Assembly (NCBI RefSeq): GCF_021191695.1
Contig: NZ_JAIWPT010000008.1
Span: forward strand, 1-64,000
DNA: 64,000 nucleotides
Reading direction: 5' to 3'
Source of the DNA: Proluteimonas luteida
GTDB taxonomy: Bacteria; Pseudomonadota; Gammaproteobacteria; Xanthomonadales; Xanthomonadaceae
The position numbers were made by a program, and so were the translations under genes. Within the stretch, counting starts at the first letter, position 1; each line of letters starts with the position of its first letter. A model generated the notes under the pieces. It saw only the letters and a program-made list of their open reading frames with translations, was not told the origin of the DNA and did not search any database. Shown here piece after piece: positions 61,187 through 64,000 of this stretch.

Positions 61187-61743
61187 GCCAGCGGCCCCAC
61201 CGCGACCGCGTCGCGCGTGCCGTCGCCGGCCTGGAAGAAACCGGCGGCATGGATCCCGGCGATGCGCGCGACCAGCAGGTCGGGAAAGCGCTGCACGGCA
61301 TCGTTGAGGTCGCGCACCGCGCCGTTGTAGAAACGGCGCGCGTACTGCAGTTGCCGCTCCACGTCGACGAGGTCCTGCTGCAGCCGCAGGAAACTGTCGC
61401 TGGCGTGCAGGTCCGGATAGGCCTCGCGCAATGCGAGCAGCCGGCCCACCGCCTGGCCGAGCGCGGTTTCCACCTCGCCCAGCGCGGTCGGGTCCTGCGT
61501 GCGCAGGGCCTGTGTCCGCAGTTCGGTCACCAGCGACAGCGTCGCCTGTTCGTGCTGCGCGTAGCCCCGCACGGCGGCCACGAGCTGCGGCACCAGGTCG
61601 TGGCGTCGGACCAGTTGCACGTCGATGTCGGCCCAGGCCGTGCGGACCTGGTTGCGCAGGCGCACCAGCCGGTTGAAGGTGCGGATCGCCCAGGCCGCCA
61701 GTGCCGCGGCGACGAGCAGCAGGACAACGAGGCTCGTGCTCAT
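61183..61743 (-). CDS. lemA: LemA-family protein
   Basis: This 186-residue protein has one N-terminal membrane helix (SLVVLLLVAAALAAWAI) and the LemA helical domain: NRLVRLRNQVRTAWADIDVQ, RRHDLVPQLVAAVRGYAQHE, LREAYPDLHASDSFLRLQQD, VERQLQYARRFYNGAVRDLN. The fold is a long helical bundle and the function is unknown. The ATG at 61743 has GAGG eight bases before it; the GTG at 61752 is not favoured. It is the first gene of a two-gene operon with the DUF2207 protein. Confidence 0.92.
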   Translation of the reverse strand: MSTSLVVLLLVAAALAAWAIRTFNRLVRLRNQVRTAWADIDVQLVRRHDLVPQLVAAVRGYAQHEQATLSLVTELRTQALRTQDPTALGEVETALGQAVGRLLALREAYPDLHASDSFLRLQQDLVDVERQLQYARRFYNGAVRDLNDAVQRFPDLLVARIAGIHAAGFFQAGDGTRDAVAVGPLA

Positions 61744-61933
61744 TGCGGGCACCTCATTGCGGCTGGCGCATTGCGGATGTCCTGGGCGGGGGCGACGGGA
61801 CGGGACACGGCGGATCCGGGGGCTGGGGTCTGGAGCATACCCAACTTGCCCCTGCGGGTCGGGACTTGCCCGGTCGCGTCGGCAGCGTACACTCGGACCA
61901 CTTCACATCCGCACCGCGAGGAATGTCACAAAC
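61744..61933. other. Divergent promoter gap between lemA and the DUF4019 gene
   Basis: 190 bases without a gene. No clear operator or promoter pair was recognised, although the region leading into 61934 holds ACTTCACATCC before GAGGAATGTCAC, which serves as ribosome site. Confidence 0.35.
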
Positions 61934-62437
61934 ATGAATACACTTCGTCTGGCTGTATCGGCTGTCCTGCTCGCCTCCTGCGCCGCGGTGGCTGCGCAGC
62001 AGCCCCAGCCGCAGCCCGCGCCGCAGCAGGATGCCGCCGCCCAGCCGGAACTGACGCCGGAGCAGCGCGCGCAGATCGCCCGCCAGGATGCGGAGATGAG
62101 CCAGGCCGCGCTGCAGGTGATGCAGATGATCGACGCCAACCAGATCGGCGAAGTCTGGGACGGCGCATCCGACGTCATGAAGCAGTCGGTGCCGCGCGAG
62201 GAATTCGTCCGCCAGATCTCGGCCGACCGCACCCGCCTGGGCGCGCCGACCCAGCGCAGCCAGCCGACCGTCAGCCGCTCGCAGTTCCCGGCCGGTGCCG
62301 AGGTGCCCGAGGGCATCTACATCAACATCGCGTCGCCGACCACGTTCGCCAACCAGGAGGCGCCGGTGCGCGAACTGGTCTCGTTCCGCTTCGATTCCGA
62401 CCGCACCTGGCGCGTGTCGGGCTACAGCGTGCGCTGA
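61934..62437 (+). CDS. DUF4019-family secreted protein
   Basis: This 167-residue protein has a signal peptide (LRLAVSAVLLASCAAVAA), in which LASC could also act as a lipobox, followed by a Pro/Gln-rich linker (QQPQPQPAPQQ) and a domain fitting DUF4019: QIGEVWDGASDVMKQSVPRE, SADRTRLGAPTQRSQPTVSR and FRFDSDRTWRVSGYSVR. Function is unknown. Start taken at the ATG at 61934. A long terminator hairpin follows. Confidence 0.85.
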   Translation: MNTLRLAVSAVLLASCAAVAAQQPQPQPAPQQDAAAQPELTPEQRAQIARQDAEMSQAALQVMQMIDANQIGEVWDGASDVMKQSVPREEFVRQISADRTRLGAPTQRSQPTVSRSQFPAGAEVPEGIYINIASPTTFANQEAPVRELVSFRFDSDRTWRVSGYSVR

Positions 62438-62455
62438 CCGCGCAGTCGTCGCAGA

Positions 62456-62487
62456 CGGAAAACGGCGCCGCAGGGCGCCGTTTTCCG
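62456..62487. terminator. Strong bidirectional terminator
   Basis: CGGAAAACGGCGCC and GGCGCCGTTTTCCG form a perfect 14-bp stem with a GCAG loop. The A-run and T-run make it active in both directions, after the DUF4019 gene (plus) and the S4 gene (minus). Confidence 0.92.
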
Positions 62488-62624
62488 TTGCTGCCGCCGC
62501 TGGCGCATCCGTCGTCGGAGACGGCTGGTGGATGGAGCAAGCCAGCAGCACTGCGGAGCGCAGTGGGGGGGAACCGCTCAGTCGTCGCTCCGCTGCTGCC
62601 GGGGACCCGCGGATGCCAGCTGGA

Positions 62625-62858
62625 TCAGGTCCGGGCCGGGTCCGCGGCGACGACGTGGATCTCGGTCGCGCCCAGCACGACCCGCTGCCCGGCGCGGATC
62701 TTCGCGGTCTTGCGCAGTTCGACCGCGCCATCGACACGGACCGCGCCACTGGCGACCAGCGCCTTGCCGGCACCGCCGCTGTCGCACAGGCCCGCCAGCT
62801 TCAGCAACTGGTTGAGCTCGACATGGTCGCGCTCGAGTTCGAAATCGACGGTCTGCAT
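62625..62858 (-). CDS. S4-domain RNA-binding protein (YbcJ-like)
   Basis: This 77-residue protein is a single S4 RNA-binding domain: VELNQLLKLAGLCDSGGAGK, ALVASGAVRVDGAVELRKTAKIRAG (read as two adjacent strands) and VVLGATEIHVVAA. Such free S4 proteins are related to YbcJ and bind structured RNA. The ATG at 62858 begins the conserved MQTVDFEL; the longer frame to 63017 is rejected because it adds an unconserved Cys-rich leader. Transcribed alone. Confidence 0.88.
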   Translation of the reverse strand: MQTVDFELERDHVELNQLLKLAGLCDSGGAGKALVASGAVRVDGAVELRKTAKIRAGQRVVLGATEIHVVAADPART

Positions 62859-63174
62859 CGGGGCGGCCTGTGGAAAAAGTGGGCAGGCATTGTCGCATCC
62901 GCCGACGGCGGCCATGCCTGCGTCGCACATGGGGCATCGGCCGTGCTCGCCGGTGCCGCGCGAGTCGGGGCGGAGCAGCAGGGCCTCGGTCCGGCAGCGG
63001 CCGGCGGGAAAGACCACGGTACGCGGGCCGCCGGCGTTGCCGCGGAATGCGCATCACAGTGCGGCAACCCCGTCCGGGGTAAAAAAGCGCATGCGACGGC
63101 GCGCGGCAACGTGCCGTCGCCCCCCCACCATCGATGGATCTCGACATGCGTGCAGCAACCGCTGACGGGCGCAG
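62859..63174. other. 316-base gap, no gene seen
   Basis: This region upstream of both the S4 gene and the cyclase gene has no convincing gene. A run GGGTAAAAAAGCGC at 63077-63090 is the only AT-rich patch and could be part of a promoter. Confidence 0.4.
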
Positions 63175-64000
63175 ATGCTGACTGTGCCCCGGCCGCCCCG
63201 GCCCGACAACGAAATCGAGCGGCAGGCCACGCTGGATGCCTACCGCATCCTGGATACGCCGCGCGAGGCCGCGTTCGACGACCTGGTGGCGATCGCCACC
63301 GCGGTCTGCGACGTGCCGATCGCGATGGTCAGCCTGATCGACCGCGACCGCCAGTGGTTCAAGGCGTCCAGCGGCATCGACGTGACCGAGACCGGGCGCG
63401 ACGTCTCGTTCTGCGCCCACGCCATCCTCGACCCGGGCAACACGATGATCGTCCCCGATGCGCAGCTCGATGCGCGCTTCCGCGACAACCCGATGGTCAC
63501 CGGCGGGATGAAGGTCCGCTTCTATGCCGGCGCGCCGCTGCTGTCGGTGGAGGGGCTGCCGATGGGCACGTTCTGCGTCGTCGACGACCGCCCGCGCGAG
63601 CTCACGCCGACCCAGCGCCGCGCGCTGGAGGCGCTGTCGCGGCAGGCGTCGCGGCTGATGGAGATGCATCGGGTCACCCGTGAACTGCACCTGCAACTGG
63701 AGGAACGCGGCTGGTACGAACAGCAGCTGCTGCACTACCAGCAGGAGCTCGAATCGCAGAACGCCGACCTCGCCGAGCAGTCGGCCACCGATCCGCTGAC
63801 CGGCCTGGCCAACCGGCGCGCGTTCGCCAGGACGCTCGATGCGGCGATCCGCGATGCCGCCGGGACCGGCAGCCCGCTGGCGATCGGGGTCATCGACATC
63901 GACCACTTCAAGATGATCAACGATCTGCACGGGCATGCCGAGGGCGATCGCGTGCTGCAGGCGGTCGCGGAGATGCTGCGGGCGCATGGGGGCGCGGCGC
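63175..64000 (+). CDS. GAF-GGDEF diguanylate cyclase, cut by the window end
   Basis: The frame is open from ATG 63175 to the last base, so the gene continues outside the window. The first 165 residues are a GAF domain of the type found with GGDEF proteins: LDAYRILDTPREAAFDDLVA, DVPIAMVSLIDRDRQWFKAS, SFCAHAILDPGNTMIVPDA, RFYAGAPLLSVEGLPMGTFCV. A coiled linker (LHYQQELESQNADLAEQ) leads to the GGDEF domain with DPLTGLANRRAFARTLD, IGVIDIDHFKMINDLHGHAEGD. The catalytic GGDEF motif itself would lie just past the end of the window. It should make cyclic di-GMP in response to a GAF ligand. Confidence 0.9.
   Translation, partial: MLTVPRPPRPDNEIERQATLDAYRILDTPREAAFDDLVAIATAVCDVPIAMVSLIDRDRQWFKASSGIDVTETGRDVSFCAHAILDPGNTMIVPDAQLDARFRDNPMVTGGMKVRFYAGAPLLSVEGLPMGTFCVVDDRPRELTPTQRRALEALSRQASRLMEMHRVTRELHLQLEERGWYEQQLLHYQQELESQNADLAEQSATDPLTGLANRRAFARTLDAAIRDAAGTGSPLAIGVIDIDHFKMINDLHGHAEGDRVLQAVAEMLRAHGGAA

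Overview
The window looks like chromosomal DNA from a member of the Xanthomonadaceae/Lysobacteraceae (Luteimonas, Lysobacter or Stenotrophomonas type). The evidence is a very high GC content, an extended 30S protein THX, TonB-dependent receptors with their usual partners, a complete-looking Hut route, and at least six extragenic elements of the GTAG (SMAG-like) REP type that begin GTAGGTCGG and end CCGACCTAC. I assign family from protein resemblance and repeats read by eye; no search was run. I saw no prophage, CRISPR array, rRNA or tRNA gene.

Layout. 0-4 kb: tail of an IS481-type transposase, a LysR regulator, a MarR/MFS efflux-like operon and a dienelactone-hydrolase-like enzyme. 4-8.3 kb: a ZnuD-like zinc receptor with His/Asp-rich loops, divergent from a MerC-domain membrane protein across a Zur-like site, then THX and an unknown protein. 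8.3-12.4 kb: a membrane dipeptidase, hutI, a small Gly-rich membrane ORF and divergent hutF. 12.5-16.2 kb: a serine beta-lactamase-like hydrolase and a LytS/LytTR two-component pair. 16.4-22.8 kb: a UbiM-like hydroxylase, the alkylation-repair operon ada-alkA/ogt, a phosphodiesterase lipoprotein, a small secreted protein and a ThuA lipoprotein. 22.9-28.8 kb: a minus-strand operon (His/Cys-rich secreted protein, TonB receptor, PepSY protein, PepSY-NqrF-like reductase) that appears to handle uptake and reduction of a metal. 28.8-32.9 kb: hutC divergent from hutHU. 33-47 kb: msrB, an MHS-type carboxylate transporter, a DUF2945 protein, an alpha/beta hydrolase overlapping a DUF3182 ATP-grasp-like protein, a glycine-zipper protein, DUF1428, a glutaredoxin-membrane fusion, a VIT/vWA/DUF2135 giant, dbpA, MAPEG and PfpI proteins. 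47.3-50.6 kb: an mrfA-mrfB-like helicase/exonuclease pair. 50.8-58.8 kb: an amino acid permease, an exported methyltransferase-fold lipoprotein, hydrolases, an ABC exporter and a quinone oxidoreductase. 58.9-64 kb: soxR, DUF2207/LemA, DUF4019, an S4 protein and the start of a GAF-GGDEF cyclase.

How the genes work together. HutH, HutU, HutI and HutF give four consecutive steps from histidine to N-formylglutamate; the final deformylase HutG is not in the window, and the genes are split between two sites 17 kb apart. A HutC-type palindrome (TGTA-N2-TACA or close) lies not only between hutC and hutH but also before the metal-uptake operon just downstream of hutC and before the marR/MFS operon, which suggests a wider HutC regulon. 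SoxR faces the quinone oxidoreductase across an 18-bp palindrome set in a promoter with the 19-bp spacer typical of MerR-family targets. The most unusual structural observation is a complete GTAG REP element lying in frame inside the mrfB coding sequence; another REP supplies the stop codon of the quinone oxidoreductase.
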